DNA of 64,000 nt from an uncultured Caulobacterales bacterium (GTDB lineage Bacteria > Pseudomonadota > Alphaproteobacteria > Caulobacterales > Maricaulaceae). The stretch is taken from assembly GCA_938009235.1 (NCBI GenBank), contig CALLIK010000002.1, forward strand, positions 147,258-211,257. Direction: 5' to 3'. This document shows, piece by piece, positions 63,868-64,000 of the stretch. Within the stretch, counting starts at the first letter, position 1. Each line of letters opens with the position of its first letter. Both the position numbers and the translations under genes were made by a program. The notes under the pieces were generated by a model. That model had not been told where the DNA came from. It did no database searches and worked only from the letters and a program-made list of their open reading frames with translations.

Positions 63868-64000
63868 TCAATCGGTCGTCGCAACACTTTAGTATTTTAC
63901 TAAACTGGAGTGAGCAGATGAGACGACGTATATATTATTCAACAGAGCAGCGTTCGGAGATATGGGATCGCTGGAAACGCGGCGAGTCGGCGCATGAGAT
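63868..64000 (+). mobile_element. Left end of an IS30-type insertion sequence
   Basis: The transposase start at 63918 is preceded by a 50-base leader with GGTCGTCGCAACAC (near 63873-63886) and the hairpin TTTAGTA-TTT-TACTAAA (63890-63906). Both could belong to the element end. The exact boundary and target duplication cannot be set because the rest lies outside the window. Confidence 0.55.
63918..64000 (+). CDS. IS30-family transposase (partial, N-terminus only)
   Basis: ATG preceded by TGGAG (63906-63910). The first 27 residues have the IS30 N-terminal helix-turn-helix pattern: RRRIYYSTEQRSEIWDRWKRG followed by ESAHE (R.Y..LS..ER..I..W...G.S...IA in the family). The frame runs off the window end. 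Inserted right after the fumC-DUF4169-RHH operon. Confidence 0.75.
   Translation, partial: MRRRIYYSTEQRSEIWDRWKRGESAHE

Overview
The window reads as part of an alphaproteobacterial chromosome, most likely from the Maricaulales/Hyphomonadales-Caulobacterales side of the class. The evidence is a circularly permuted two-piece tmRNA gene, an alpha-type SspB adaptor, a vertebrate-like N-acetylglutamate synthase next to argE, the fumC-DUF4169-ribbon-helix-helix trio, efp next to a SuhB-like gene, and the trigger factor/clpP/clpX/lon series. Base composition is moderate. The genes are densely packed with many ATGA overlaps, and no rRNA is present. The placement is inferred from gene content and was not tested by a search.

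Layout: 1-4390 (minus) is a type II secretion operon, gspE-F-G-H-I-J, running off the left edge. 4587-9177 (plus) encodes an ABC exporter ATPase and a giant permease fused to an M1-type peptidase. 9353-10851 is efp followed by an inositol-monophosphatase homologue whose metal-binding aspartates are replaced. 10853-14106 is an AT-rich accessory stretch: a tandemly duplicated membrane zinc-ribbon gene that carries a scar of the phosphatase 3' end, a palindromic repeat and two small unknown genes. 14250-14896 holds tRNA-Asp and tRNA-Val around a YjbR-family gene. 15338-17452 is a TonB-dependent siderophore receptor. 17915-30453 is the protein quality-control series lon, clpX, clpP and tig, interrupted between clpP and tig by secreted, lipoprotein, FHA-like and SUKH-like genes and purT.

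31243-34811 encodes a retrograde-lipid-type MCE transporter: permease with STAS domain, ATPase, MCE protein and auxiliary lipoprotein. A dipeptide epimerase, a sodium symporter and a receiver-HPt protein follow. 38969-44454 is the rod-shape operon mreB-mreC-mreD-mrdA-rodA. 44623-50769 carries a TVP38 protein, miaA, serB, a DegP-type protease, DUF2065, hflC and hflK. 50847-55091 holds folA and thyA, separated by a VUT transporter, an M20 hydrolase and a PhnA-like gene. 55147-58525 has an M14 carboxypeptidase, N-acetylglutamate synthase and argE. 58682-59050 is ssrA. The right end carries a P450, sspB, fumC with two small partners, and the start of an IS30-type insertion sequence.

Functional links: tmRNA (tag ANDNYSEDFALAA), SspB, ClpX, ClpP and Lon together form the trans-translation and tagged-protein disposal pathway. 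HflK/HflC and the DegP-type protease handle envelope quality control. The Rod genes, the epimerase and the MCE transporter serve the cell wall and outer membrane. I did not find a complete new defence or biosynthetic system. The most unusual features are the apparent pseudo-phosphatase, the duplication scar, the ATC-start argE and the kinase-degenerate NAGS.
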